Positions 1 through 5,958 of a stretch of 5,958 bases of DNA are shown one piece after another. The notes under the pieces were generated by a model. It was not told where the DNA came from, searched no databases, and saw only the letters and a program-made list of their open reading frames with translations. Position 1 is the first letter of the stretch. Every line of letters starts with the position of its first letter. Origin of the DNA: an uncultured Gemella sp. (GTDB lineage Bacteria; Bacillota; Bacilli; Staphylococcales; Gemellaceae); the NCBI GenBank assembly GCA_945929765.1, contig CAMEOL010000065.1, positions 1 to 5,958 on the forward strand, given 5' to 3'. The position numbers and the translations under genes were made by a program.

Positions 1-99
1 GAAACTTTTTATTTTACCGCTACAGATGAACATACTTTATCAAATCCGTTTGAGGAGCAATGTGAGGTATTAATAGTAGCGACAAATTCATATTTATAA
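1..99 (+). CDS. C-terminal end of a probable XRE-family regulator with cupin domain (5' end outside window)
   Basis: An open frame enters from the left edge and stops at TAA 97-99, giving 32 residues. The peptide reads ETFYFTATDEHTLSNP, then FEEQCEVLIVATNSYL. The order is an aromatic strand, a His followed by an Asn-Pro turn, then a Cys/Val-rich strand ending in a short Thr/Asn tail. This is how the C-terminal cupin barrel of helix-turn-helix/cupin regulators usually ends. Such regulators commonly sit directly upstream of potABCD in Bacillota and are thought to control polyamine uptake. The gap to potA is only 15 bases and shows no terminator, so co-transcription is likely. The DNA-binding domain is not in the window, so the regulator identity is inference from the cupin-like end and the context. 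A stand-alone cupin protein is the main alternative. Confidence 0.55.
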   Translation, partial: ETFYFTATDEHTLSNPFEEQCEVLIVATNSYL

Positions 100-101
100 T
101 T

Positions 102-107
102 AAGGAG
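102..107 (+). promoter_or_regulatory. Ribosome binding site of potA
   Basis: AAGGAG lies 7 bases before the ATG at 115. It occupies most of the 15-base gap after the upstream gene's stop, which supports the ATG at 115 as the start. An ATG at 108-110 immediately after the site opens only a few codons in another frame and is not a competing start. Confidence 0.8.
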
Positions 108-114
108 ATGAAAA

Positions 115-1203
115 ATGACTAATATTGTTGAATTTAAAGACGTTTCAATGTCTTTTGGTAATAATAATGTATTAAAGAATATTGATATAGAGATAGAAAA
201 AGGAAAATTTTACACATTACTAGGACCTAGTGGTTGTGGTAAAAGTACAATATTAAAATTAATCGGTGGATTTTTACAACCTACTAAAGGTGAAGTATTA
301 TTATCAGGAAAAATAGTTAATGATGTGCCAGCAAATCAACGTCAGGTAAATACTGTGTTTCAAGATTATGCATTATTTCCACATATGAATGTTTTTGAAA
401 ACATAGCTTTTGGTTTGAAAATAAAAAACGAAAAGAAAGATGTTATTCAGAAAAAAGTAAAAAAAGCCTTAAAACTAGTTAACCTAGAAGGTTATGATAA
501 ACGAGAAATAAATGAAATGAGTGGTGGTCAAAAACAACGTGTTGCTATTGCTCGAGCAATTGTTAATGAACCAGAAATTATTTTACTAGATGAATCTTTA
601 TCGGCTTTAGACTTAAAATTAAGACAAGAAATGCAATATGAATTACGTGAATTACAGCAACAGACAGGAATTACGTTTATATATGTAACTCACGATCAAG
701 AAGAGGCACTTGCCATGAGTGATTATATATTCGTTATGAATAACGGTAAGATTGAACAAAGTGGTACTCCTCTAGATATCTATGATGAGCCGGTTAACAA
801 ATTTGTTGCAGATTTTATTGGAGAATCAAATATTGTAAATGCAGTCATGATAGAAGATTATTTAGTAGAAATTTATGGAAAACAATATGAATGTGTTGAT
901 GCGGGATTAGAAAAAAATAAGAGAGTTGAGGTAGTAATTAGACCAGAAGACTTAGAGATTACGTCAGTAGAAAAAGGAAAAATTAATGTCGTAGTCGATA
1001 CTCAATTATTCCGTGGGGTTCATTATGAAATTTGTTGTTTAGACGATCAATATAATGAGTGGATTGTTCATTCAACTAAACCCGCAGAACCAGGTAAGGC
1101 AGTAGGATTAAACTTTGATCCAGAGGCGATACACATCATGGTTCCGGGTGAAACAGAGGAAGAATTCGACGCTCGACTAGAAGCTTACGAAGAGGAGGAG
1201 TAA
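115..1203 (+). CDS. potA: Spermidine/putrescine ABC transporter ATP-binding protein PotA
   Basis: This 362-residue cytoplasmic ATPase powers polyamine import through PotB/PotC. Visible motifs in order are Walker [10 protein letters not shown] (residues 37-45), Q-loop Gln83 in [11 protein letters not shown], signature MSGGQKQR (135-142), Walker B IILLDE (155-160), D-loop SALD (163-166) and switch His193 in THDQEEA. The catalytic Glu is 160. The signature begins with Met rather than Leu, and the residue after the Walker B Glu is Ser rather than the usual Pro. The Ser variant is, as I recall, common in PotA proteins of Lactobacillales-type Bacilli. After about residue 240 comes a TOBE-type regulatory domain containing [10 protein letters not shown], followed by a very acidic tail (EAYEEEE). 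The length matches the PotA family. It is the first gene of potABCD. The acidic tail is partly imposed by the ribosome binding site of potB, which lies in its last codons. The family is certain, and the polyamine substrate is supported by the PotB-PotC-PotD neighbours. Confidence 0.96.
   Translation: MTNIVEFKDVSMSFGNNNVLKNIDIEIEKGKFYTLLGPSGCGKSTILKLIGGFLQPTKGEVLLSGKIVNDVPANQRQVNTVFQDYALFPHMNVFENIAFGLKIKNEKKDVIQKKVKKALKLVNLEGYDKREINEMSGGQKQRVAIARAIVNEPEIILLDESLSALDLKLRQEMQYELRELQQQTGITFIYVTHDQEEALAMSDYIFVMNNGKIEQSGTPLDIYDEPVNKFVADFIGESNIVNAVMIEDYLVEIYGKQYECVDAGLEKNKRVEVVIRPEDLEITSVEKGKINVVVDTQLFRGVHYEICCLDDQYNEWIVHSTKPAEPGKAVGLNFDPEAIHIMVPGETEEEFDARLEAYEEEE
1193..1198 (+). promoter_or_regulatory. 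Ribosome binding site of potB embedded in the potA coding end
   Basis: AGGAGG lies 8 bases before the potB ATG at 1207, inside the Glu codons that end potA. It is followed by tandem in-frame stops, TAA at 1201 and TAG at 1204, directly abutting the potB ATG. Ribosomes finishing potA would therefore stop on top of the potB start region, consistent with translational coupling. Confidence 0.85.
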
Positions 1204-1206
1204 TAG

Positions 1207-2019
1207 ATGTTTGACAAGAAAACACGTTCATTCTTTCTAATTCCATATGTGCTATGGATGTTAATGTTTGTTGTATTTCCGATATTATTAATAGTATATT
1301 ACTCATTCCATGATACACAAGGTAATTTTACATTGAATAATTATGTAGAATTTTTTGGGAAAACTTACCTTTGGATGACTTTTTATAGTTTTTGGTATGC
1401 ATTAATAATTACGTTAGTTTGTTTAGTTATTAGTTATCCATTAGCCTTTATAATAAGTAGAAGCAAATACAAAGAAATATTGTTATTATTAATAATTTTA
1501 CCAACATGGATAAATATTTTGTTAAAAACTTATGCATTTATCGGATTATTTAGTAAAAATGGAAATATAAGTAATGTATTAAGTTATTTAGGTTTAGGAT
1601 CAGAAGGACTACTATTTAATTCATTTAGTTTTGTTTTTGTATCAGCATATATTTTTATGCCGTTTATGTTGTTGCCAATTTACAATTCGGTAGCAGGAAT
1701 AAATAAAAACTTAATAGACGCTTCTTATGACTTAGGAGCAGATTTTAAAACTACATTTAGAAAAATTATTTTGCCACTAAGTATTGAAGGAGTAAAGACA
1801 GGAGTTCAAGTAACTTTTATTCCGGCTTTATCTATTTTCATGATTACAAGATTAATCGCTGGTAACAAAATTATTAACTTAGGTACAGCTATCGAAGAAC
1901 ACTTCTTAGTAACACAAAATGTAGGTTTAGGATCTACTATTGCAGTATTCTTAATTCTTACTATGGCATTGATTATGATTTTAACAAGTAACAAAAATAA
2001 ATTAGGAGGTACACGATAA
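1207..2019 (+). CDS. potB: Spermidine/putrescine ABC transporter permease PotB
   Basis: This 270-residue integral membrane protein is one of the two permease subunits forming the polyamine channel with PotC. Six hydrophobic segments are apparent at about residues 10-32, 60-83, 91-114, 141-163, 195-220 and 238-260. Between segments 4 and 5 is the cytoplasmic EAA loop that docks on the ATPase. It begins DASYDLGAD at residue 171, with conserved Gly177 and ending in ILP (188-190). The charged N-terminus (MFDKKTRSFF) before the first segment and the strong ribosome binding site support the chosen start. The stop codon shares one base with the potC start. Length and topology match the BPD_transp_1/PotB family. 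The assignment as PotB rather than PotC rests on gene order and on the longer, PotB-like N-terminal sequence. Confidence 0.95.
   Translation: MFDKKTRSFFLIPYVLWMLMFVVFPILLIVYYSFHDTQGNFTLNNYVEFFGKTYLWMTFYSFWYALIITLVCLVISYPLAFIISRSKYKEILLLLIILPTWINILLKTYAFIGLFSKNGNISNVLSYLGLGSEGLLFNSFSFVFVSAYIFMPFMLLPIYNSVAGINKNLIDASYDLGADFKTTFRKIILPLSIEGVKTGVQVTFIPALSIFMITRLIAGNKIINLGTAIEEHFLVTQNVGLGSTIAVFLILTMALIMILTSNKNKLGGTR
2004..2010 (+). promoter_or_regulatory. Ribosome binding site of potC within the potB end
   Basis: AGGAGGT sits 8 bases before the potC ATG at 2019, inside the last codons of potB. The potB stop and potC start overlap as TAATG, a typical coupled-translation junction that keeps the two permeases at similar amounts. 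Confidence 0.85.
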
Positions 2020-2825
2020 TGAAAAATATATCTTCTAAATTATACTTAACATTAATTTTTATAATATTATATGTACCTATTTTTTATCTAGGTTATTATT
2101 CTTTTAGTTCAGGAAGAAACATGAATATATTTGAAGAATTTTCTTTTATTCATTATCAAGAACTTTTCGAAAATACTAGAATGATTGTAATAGTTATTAA
2201 TACTTTTGTTGTTGCGATATTAACAGGATTGTTCTCGGCAATTTTAGGTACTTTAGGAGCATTAGCTATCTATTCATTAAAAACAAAACGTTTCAAAAAT
2301 AGCTATTTAGTAGGGAATAACATATTAATAGTAAGTCCAGATGTTATTATAGGGAGTTCATTTTTATTAATGTTTACTTTTATTGCCGAAAAATTAGGAT
2401 TAGAAAGTTTACAAGGTTTTTGGTCAGTTCTGATTTCGCACATAGGATTTAGTGTTCCGATAGTAGTATTGATGGTTTTACCAAAACTATACGAAATGCC
2501 TATATCTATGATAAACGCAGCAGTAGATTTGGGAGCAAGTTATTCTCAAGTAATTACAAAAGTAATTGTTCCTTATATTACTCCTGGAATATTAGCCGGA
2601 TTTTTCATGGGGTTCACGTATTCATTAGATGATTTTGCTGTAACTTTCTTTGTTACGGGTAATGGATTCCAAACTTTATCTGTAGAGGTTTATTCAATGG
2701 CACGTCAAGGTATTAATTTACAAATTAATGCTTTATCAACTGTTATGACAATATTTGTATTTATTGCAGTAGCTATATACTATATAATTAATGTTAATAA
2801 ATTAAAGAATGTAGGAGGTAAATAA
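2019..2825 (+). CDS. potC: Spermidine/putrescine ABC transporter permease PotC
   Basis: This 268-residue membrane permease is the partner of PotB in the polyamine importer. The N-terminus (MKNISSKLYLTL) leads into a first transmembrane segment at about 8-28. Five more hydrophobic stretches follow, including one around 60-85 and the last near 240-260. The EAA loop reads NAAVDLGASY from residue 166, with Gly172 and ending in IVP (183-185), as expected for the surface contacting PotA. The segment YSLDDFAVTFF is a recognisable PotC-type motif in the part facing the substrate path. It starts one base inside the potB stop and ends one base before potD, so it belongs to the same transcript. Its length is normal for PotC and nothing is truncated. 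Confidence 0.95.
   Translation: MKNISSKLYLTLIFIILYVPIFYLGYYSFSSGRNMNIFEEFSFIHYQELFENTRMIVIVINTFVVAILTGLFSAILGTLGALAIYSLKTKRFKNSYLVGNNILIVSPDVIIGSSFLLMFTFIAEKLGLESLQGFWSVLISHIGFSVPIVVLMVLPKLYEMPISMINAAVDLGASYSQVITKVIVPYITPGILAGFFMGFTYSLDDFAVTFFVTGNGFQTLSVEVYSMARQGINLQINALSTVMTIFVFIAVAIYYIINVNKLKNVGGK
2813..2819 (+). promoter_or_regulatory. Ribosome binding site of potD within the potC end
   Basis: AGGAGGT lies 7 bases before the potD ATG at 2827 and encodes the Val-Gly-Gly end of potC. It is a full-strength site, consistent with a binding protein that is usually needed in excess over the permease. Confidence 0.85.
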
Positions 2826-2826
2826 A

Positions 2827-3906
2827 ATGAAAAAATTAGTAATTTATGCACTTTCTATTCTTCTTTTAAGTGTGGGATTGTTACAAAGTAGAAGTTATAT
2901 AGATTCTTCAGAAGCAGGTAGCGAAGGAACACTTACAATCTTTAACTGGGGAGAATATATTGATCCAGAATTAATAGCAAAATTTGAAGAAGAAACAGGG
3001 ATAAAAGTAATTTATGAAACATTTGATTCAAATGAAGCACTATTAACAAAAGTTAAATCAGGATCAACAGCTTATGACATCATTGTACCTTCAGATTATA
3101 TGATCAAAAAAATGAAGGATATGGATTTGTTAAAAAAATTAGATAAGGACAAATTACCGAATTTTAAAAATCTCAACTCTAAATTATTAAATTTAAGTTT
3201 TGATCCAAATAATGAATATTCTATTCCATATTTTTGGGGAACGTTAGGGATTGTTTATAATCCAACGTTATTGGAAGAGGATCAAACATTTGAGAAGTGG
3301 GATGATTTATGGGATCCAAGATTGAAAAATAATATTATTTTAGTAGATGGAGCTCGTGAAATGTTAGGTTTATCTTTACAATCAGAAGGATACTCTGTAA
3401 ACGAAATTGATCCAGTAAAATTAAGATTAGCAGAAAAAAAATTAGAGTTAATGGGGTCTAATGTAAGAGCAATAAACAATGATGAAAAAACGATGCAAAT
3501 GGTAAATGGAGAAGCAGCAGTAGCTATAACGTTTTCTGGTAGTGCAGCTGGAATGATAGATCAAAACGAAGATCTTGTATATTCTGTACCTAAAGCAGGA
3601 AGTAATATTTGGTTTGATAATATGGTTATTCCAAAAACAGCCAAAAACGAAGATGCTGCTCATAAATTTATTGACTTTATGTTGAGGCCAGAAAATGCAG
3701 CTCAAAATGCAGAATATATAGGCTATGCAACTCCAGTTGAAGCAGCTTTAGAATTGTTACCAGAAGAAACAACTTCAGATGAACAGTTTTATCCTAATGA
3801 TGAAACAATGGAAAACTTGGAAGTTTATGAATCTCAGGCCCAACAAATTGTTCAACTACAGAATGATTTGTTCTTAGAGTTTAAAATAAATATTAATAGA
3901 CATTAA
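2827..3906 (+). CDS. potD: Spermidine/putrescine-binding protein PotD, membrane-anchored and without lipobox
   Basis: This 359-residue extracytoplasmic solute-binding protein captures polyamines and delivers them to PotB/PotC. The N-terminus is MKK, a hydrophobic stretch (about 4-19) and a linker to residue 34. The mature fold starts at TLTIFNWGEY. There is no Cys in the signal region, so there is no lipoprotein processing site. A signal anchor is likely, as in streptococcal PotD. By my alignment to E. coli PotD, pocket residues Trp34, Tyr37, Glu171, Trp255, Asp257 and Tyr293 correspond to Trp41, Tyr44, Glu178, Trp262, Asp264 and Tyr300 here. Thr35, Asp168 and Trp229 correspond to Gly42, Gly175 and Phe236. 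The retained residues support polyamine binding, while the changed ones suggest a somewhat different preference between spermidine and putrescine. The C-terminal IGYATP and LEVYE stretches are also typical of the family. It is the last gene of potABCD, followed by a probable terminator. Confidence 0.95.
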   Translation: MKKLVIYALSILLLSVGLLQSRSYIDSSEAGSEGTLTIFNWGEYIDPELIAKFEEETGIKVIYETFDSNEALLTKVKSGSTAYDIIVPSDYMIKKMKDMDLLKKLDKDKLPNFKNLNSKLLNLSFDPNNEYSIPYFWGTLGIVYNPTLLEEDQTFEKWDDLWDPRLKNNIILVDGAREMLGLSLQSEGYSVNEIDPVKLRLAEKKLELMGSNVRAINNDEKTMQMVNGEAAVAITFSGSAAGMIDQNEDLVYSVPKAGSNIWFDNMVIPKTAKNEDAAHKFIDFMLRPENAAQNAEYIGYATPVEAALELLPEETTSDEQFYPNDETMENLEVYESQAQQIVQLQNDLFLEFKININRH

Positions 3907-3927
3907 TTAATAAAAGACCTAGAAATT

Positions 3928-3994
3928 AAAGAGCATAAAAAACAAAAATAATAAATGTGTGAAATACTTTATTATAGTTGTTATTATGCTCTTT
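3928..3994 (+). terminator. Long interrupted hairpin, probable terminator after potD
   Basis: The outer arms AAAGAGCATAA (3928-3938) and TTATGCTCTTT (3984-3994) are perfect 11-base inverted repeats. Inside them AACAA (3941-3945) pairs with TTGTT (3978-3982), and ATAATAAA (3948-3955) pairs with TTTATTAT (3968-3975). The interior mismatches are small and the terminal loop is 12 bases. In all, 24 base pairs line up co-axially over 67 bases. The 3' arm runs into TTTCTT, a moderate U-rich tail, and the opposite strand is also U-rich after its arm, so it could work in both directions. The position 21 bases after the potD stop fits an intrinsic terminator. The stem is mostly A-T with only one GAGC core, and the U-tract is imperfect, so termination may be partial. 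Confidence 0.6.
3959..3987 (+). promoter_or_regulatory. Weak candidate sigma-A promoter for the peptidase gene
   Basis: GTGAAA (3959-3964, 4 of 6 matches to TTGACA) and TATTAT (3982-3987, 5 of 6 matches to TATAAT) are separated by 17 bases. Transcription would begin near 3994, about 20 bases before the start codon. The elements lie inside the hairpin after potD. In DNA this AT-rich such matches arise easily by chance, so this is only a candidate. Read-through from the pot operon is the alternative source of the transcript. Confidence 0.25.
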
Positions 3995-4004
3995 CTTAAA
4001 ATAT

Positions 4005-4010
4005 GAGGAG
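4005..4010 (+). promoter_or_regulatory. Ribosome binding site that fixes the peptidase start
   Basis: GAGGAG is 6 bases before the ATG at 4017 and is the only good site in this stretch. It argues against the longer in-frame TTG start at 3978, which lies inside the hairpin and has no such site in front of it. Confidence 0.85.
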
Positions 4011-4016
4011 AATAGC

Positions 4017-5927
4017 ATGGGAACATTTAATAATATAATAAATAAATATATGGATAGTGTAGATGTAGATTATTCGTATAAACTTTCTTGTGAACTTACA
4101 AAATATAAAACAAATGAAAGCTTAGGTTATAGAACTGCTGGTTCAAAAGCAGAACACGAAGCTGCAGATTATTTATGTGAAGAAATGAAAAAAATAGGTT
4201 TATCGAATGTAAAAAAGGAGCCTTTTAAATTAGATTCTTGGACTTTCGAAAGAGGAAACGCCAATTTTGTAGATTTGCAAGGGCGAACTCATGATATAGA
4301 AGTAGGTACATATCAAATAAACTTCGATACTGAAGGAATGAAAAAGTATAAAGTAGTAGATGGTGGCTTTGGGACTAAACAAGATTTAGAAAAAATAGAT
4401 ATATTAGGTAAATTAGTAATAGTCCATATAAATCAAAGAGAAAATTGGTGGGTAAATTATCCAGCATTACAAGCAAAAAATTTAGGGGCAGCAGGAGTAA
4501 TATTGGTTCAGAGTGCAGGATTTAGTGAAGTTAGCGATGATGCACTAAATGCAAATGACATTATTGGTCCAGCAGATATGCCAGTTTTCTCGATGAAAAA
4601 AAGTGATGCAAAATATATATTAGAATTGATTAGTAAATACGGAGAAGCAGAAATAAATTTAGACGTAAAATCAACAGTAACTTTGGATGGTCTTGCTTAT
4701 AATGTTACTGGTGAAATACAAGGAAAAGATAGTGAATCATATATAATTTTTTCGTCACACTATGATGCTTATTTTGATGGTTTTCAAGATAATGCTACTG
4801 CTGTAGGTATAATGATGGGCATCGCAAAAGCGTTAATTTCAACAGGGTATAAACCAGAAAAAACAATAATATTTACGTCTCTAGCGGCAGAAGAATGGGG
4901 AACTAGTAATACTCGATATGATTGGTCAACAGGAGCTTATAATCAAGTATTTAATATTCATCCTGAATGGCAAGGAAAAGCCGTGTTAAATATAAATTTT
5001 GAATTACCTGCTTTTTTACATAATCCATTTGATGAAATTACAGCGGTAAACGAATTGGAAACTTATTTAGATAACTTTATTAATATAGTTCCTAACTTAC
5101 AAGGAGGGTATACAGAGCGTACGAAAATTATTACGCCTTTAACAACGTGGGCAGATGATTGGTCATTCTCCATAGGGGGAATACCGGCAGTTCGTAATGA
5201 TTTTACAAGTTCAAAATTTAGAGAAAGCCATTATCACACACAATTCGATAATAAGGATACGTATAATGAAATTGTCTTTAAACAACATCACATATTATAT
5301 GGTATTTTAGCCTTGCATTATGACTACTTAACTGCTGTTCCCTTAGATTTCCAAACAACTATAAAGAAATTTATGTCTTCTTTCAATAAAAGATTATTAA
5401 ATGACGTTAATGTGGATATAAAAGTAATAGAGCAACTTTGTGAAAAAATTGATCAAGTTTCGATAAAATTAAATAATGAAATAAAAAGTATAAATGAACA
5501 TTATTATCAATTAAAAAATAATGGCGAAAAACATAGTGAATTTTATAATGAAAATAAAATAATAAATAATAAAATATTATCTACTTACAGATTGATTCAA
5601 GATAATTTATTAAAGCTTGATTGGGAAGATGAACCGTATTTTCCGCATGAAATTATTATAAATAATATCGTAAATTTAAAAAGCGCAATAAACTTCTTGA
5701 AAAATAAAGAAATAGAAAATGCAGTAGTAAAATCATTATATAATGTAGATAATAATTATTTGGCAGGTCATTTTACAAAAGATGTATGGGATTATTTTAA
5801 CGATTACGTTATAAAAGCTCCAAAAGAGAAGTTAATGTGGGGTGTAGGTCGAATTATATCACATATAGATCTATATGATGTGATAGAGTTATTAAATAGC
5901 AAATCTCTTACTGATAAACAATTATGA
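4017..5927 (+). CDS. M28-family zinc peptidase with PA domain and C-terminal helical extension
   Basis: This 636-residue protein is probably a two-zinc aminopeptidase or carboxypeptidase; the substrate is unknown. An N-terminal part (1-105) contains a piece of the peptidase fold (GSKAEHEAADYLCEEM). A PA domain follows at about 110-225, seen in ILGKLVIV (129-136) and LGAAGVILV (156-164). The catalytic core then shows His248 and Asp250 in SHYDAY, bridging Asp258 in DNATAV, general base Glu292 and zinc ligand Glu293 in AAEEWG, and His407 in YHTQFD. The remaining ligand, normally Asp in an INxD motif, is Glu329 in INFE. The core ends at ALHYDYL...VPLDF (to 445), resembling the end of the core in glutamate carboxypeptidase II-type proteins. 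About 190 Lys/Asn-rich, mostly helical residues follow, possibly a dimerisation domain. No signal peptide or membrane segment is visible, so a cytoplasmic location is inferred. The TGA stop may be an interruption, because the frame stays open beyond it. Confidence 0.88.
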   Translation: MGTFNNIINKYMDSVDVDYSYKLSCELTKYKTNESLGYRTAGSKAEHEAADYLCEEMKKIGLSNVKKEPFKLDSWTFERGNANFVDLQGRTHDIEVGTYQINFDTEGMKKYKVVDGGFGTKQDLEKIDILGKLVIVHINQRENWWVNYPALQAKNLGAAGVILVQSAGFSEVSDDALNANDIIGPADMPVFSMKKSDAKYILELISKYGEAEINLDVKSTVTLDGLAYNVTGEIQGKDSESYIIFSSHYDAYFDGFQDNATAVGIMMGIAKALISTGYKPEKTIIFTSLAAEEWGTSNTRYDWSTGAYNQVFNIHPEWQGKAVLNINFELPAFLHNPFDEITAVNELETYLDNFINIVPNLQGGYTERTKIITPLTTWADDWSFSIGGIPAVRNDFTSSKFRESHYHTQFDNKDTYNEIVFKQHHILYGILALHYDYLTAVPLDFQTTIKKFMSSFNKRLLNDVNVDIKVIEQLCEKIDQVSIKLNNEIKSINEHYYQLKNNGEKHSEFYNENKIINNKILSTYRLIQDNLLKLDWEDEPYFPHEIIINNIVNLKSAINFLKNKEIENAVVKSLYNVDNNYLAGHFTKDVWDYFNDYVIKAPKEKLMWGVGRIISHIDLYDVIELLNSKSLTDKQL

Positions 5928-5958
5928 GAAGTTATGACTACAGTACAATTGTTAGAAA
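5928..5958 (+). other. Open frame after the peptidase stop: start of a next gene or continuation of the same protein
   Basis: After the TGA at 5925-5927 the same reading frame continues without a stop to the window edge as EVMTTVQLLE. It contains an ATG at 5934. The only purine-rich sequence before that ATG, GAGAAG at 5926-5931, is 2 bases away, which is too close for an effective ribosome binding site. The segment is therefore not called as a gene. It is either the first residues of a coupled downstream gene (MTTVQLLE), the rest of the peptidase C-terminus behind a nonsense codon, or chance. Confidence 0.3.

Noticed and set aside
95..100. Perfect TATAAT just upstream of potA
   Set aside because: It coincides with the end and stop of the upstream gene. 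There is no acceptable -35 element at 16-18 bases, and transcription would start in or next to the potA ribosome binding site.
3282..3705. Two reverse-strand open frames inside potD
   Set aside because: They are antisense to a strongly conserved gene, have no ribosome binding sites that I can see, and their translations resemble no known protein. The similar reverse frames at 1136-1318 and 1806-1994 are rejected for the same reason.
3978..4016. Longer peptidase start at the in-frame TTG (adds 13 residues, MLLCSFLKYEENS)
   Set aside because: It lies within the 3' half of the hairpin and has no ribosome binding site, whereas the ATG at 4017 has GAGGAG at ideal spacing. The added residues are translated leader and ribosome binding site sequence.
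5541..5580. Run of AAT/ATA-type low-complexity sequence in the peptidase C-terminus
   Set aside because: It is in-frame coding for Asn/Lys/Ile-rich helix (NENKIINNK) and fits the AT bias of the whole window, so it is not a tandem repeat or an insertion boundary.
5925..5927. TGA read as tryptophan throughout this genome
   Set aside because: None of the roughly 1,900 codons in the five complete genes is an internal TGA, and all Trp codons are TGG, so a Mollicutes-type code is not supported. This leaves only a local interruption or a true stop.

Overview
The window is AT-rich (about 30% GC by eye), with all genes on the + strand and strong AGGAGG-type ribosome binding sites. It looks like a low-GC Bacillota. 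The substrate-binding protein resembles the PotD type of streptococci and related Bacilli (for example Gemella), because it has an uncleaved-anchor-like N-terminus and no lipobox. The genus-level guess is inference. TGA does not appear to be used as a sense codon: about 1,900 codons of well-conserved protein contain no internal TGA, and tryptophan is always TGG.

Layout: positions 1-99 are the last 32 codons of a protein whose sequence fits the C-terminal cupin of an XRE-family regulator. Fifteen bases later begins a complete polyamine ABC importer operon, potA (115-1203), potB (1207-2019), potC (2019-2825) and potD (2827-3906). The pot genes are separated by 3, -1 and 1 bases, and each downstream ribosome binding site lies inside the end of the preceding gene. 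This layout implies one transcript with coupled translation. PotA is the ATPase, PotB and PotC are the permeases, and PotD is the surface spermidine/putrescine-binding protein. The cupin regulator probably senses a polyamine-related signal or otherwise controls the importer.

Positions 3907-4016 form the only real intergenic region. It holds a long interrupted hairpin (3928-3994) that probably ends the pot transcript, and possibly a weak promoter for the next gene.

Positions 4017-5927 encode an M28-type zinc aminopeptidase/carboxypeptidase-like protein. It has a PA domain inserted before the catalytic core and a C-terminal helical extension of about 190 residues, an architecture like the glutamate carboxypeptidase II/transferrin receptor branch. 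It has no signal peptide. One expected zinc ligand appears to be Glu instead of Asp. The reading frame stays open in phase after its TGA stop to the end of the window, so the stop may interrupt a longer protein, or a new gene may start there.

Nothing here is clearly a new system. The pot operon is ordinary, and the peptidase and its flanks hold the points most worth checking.
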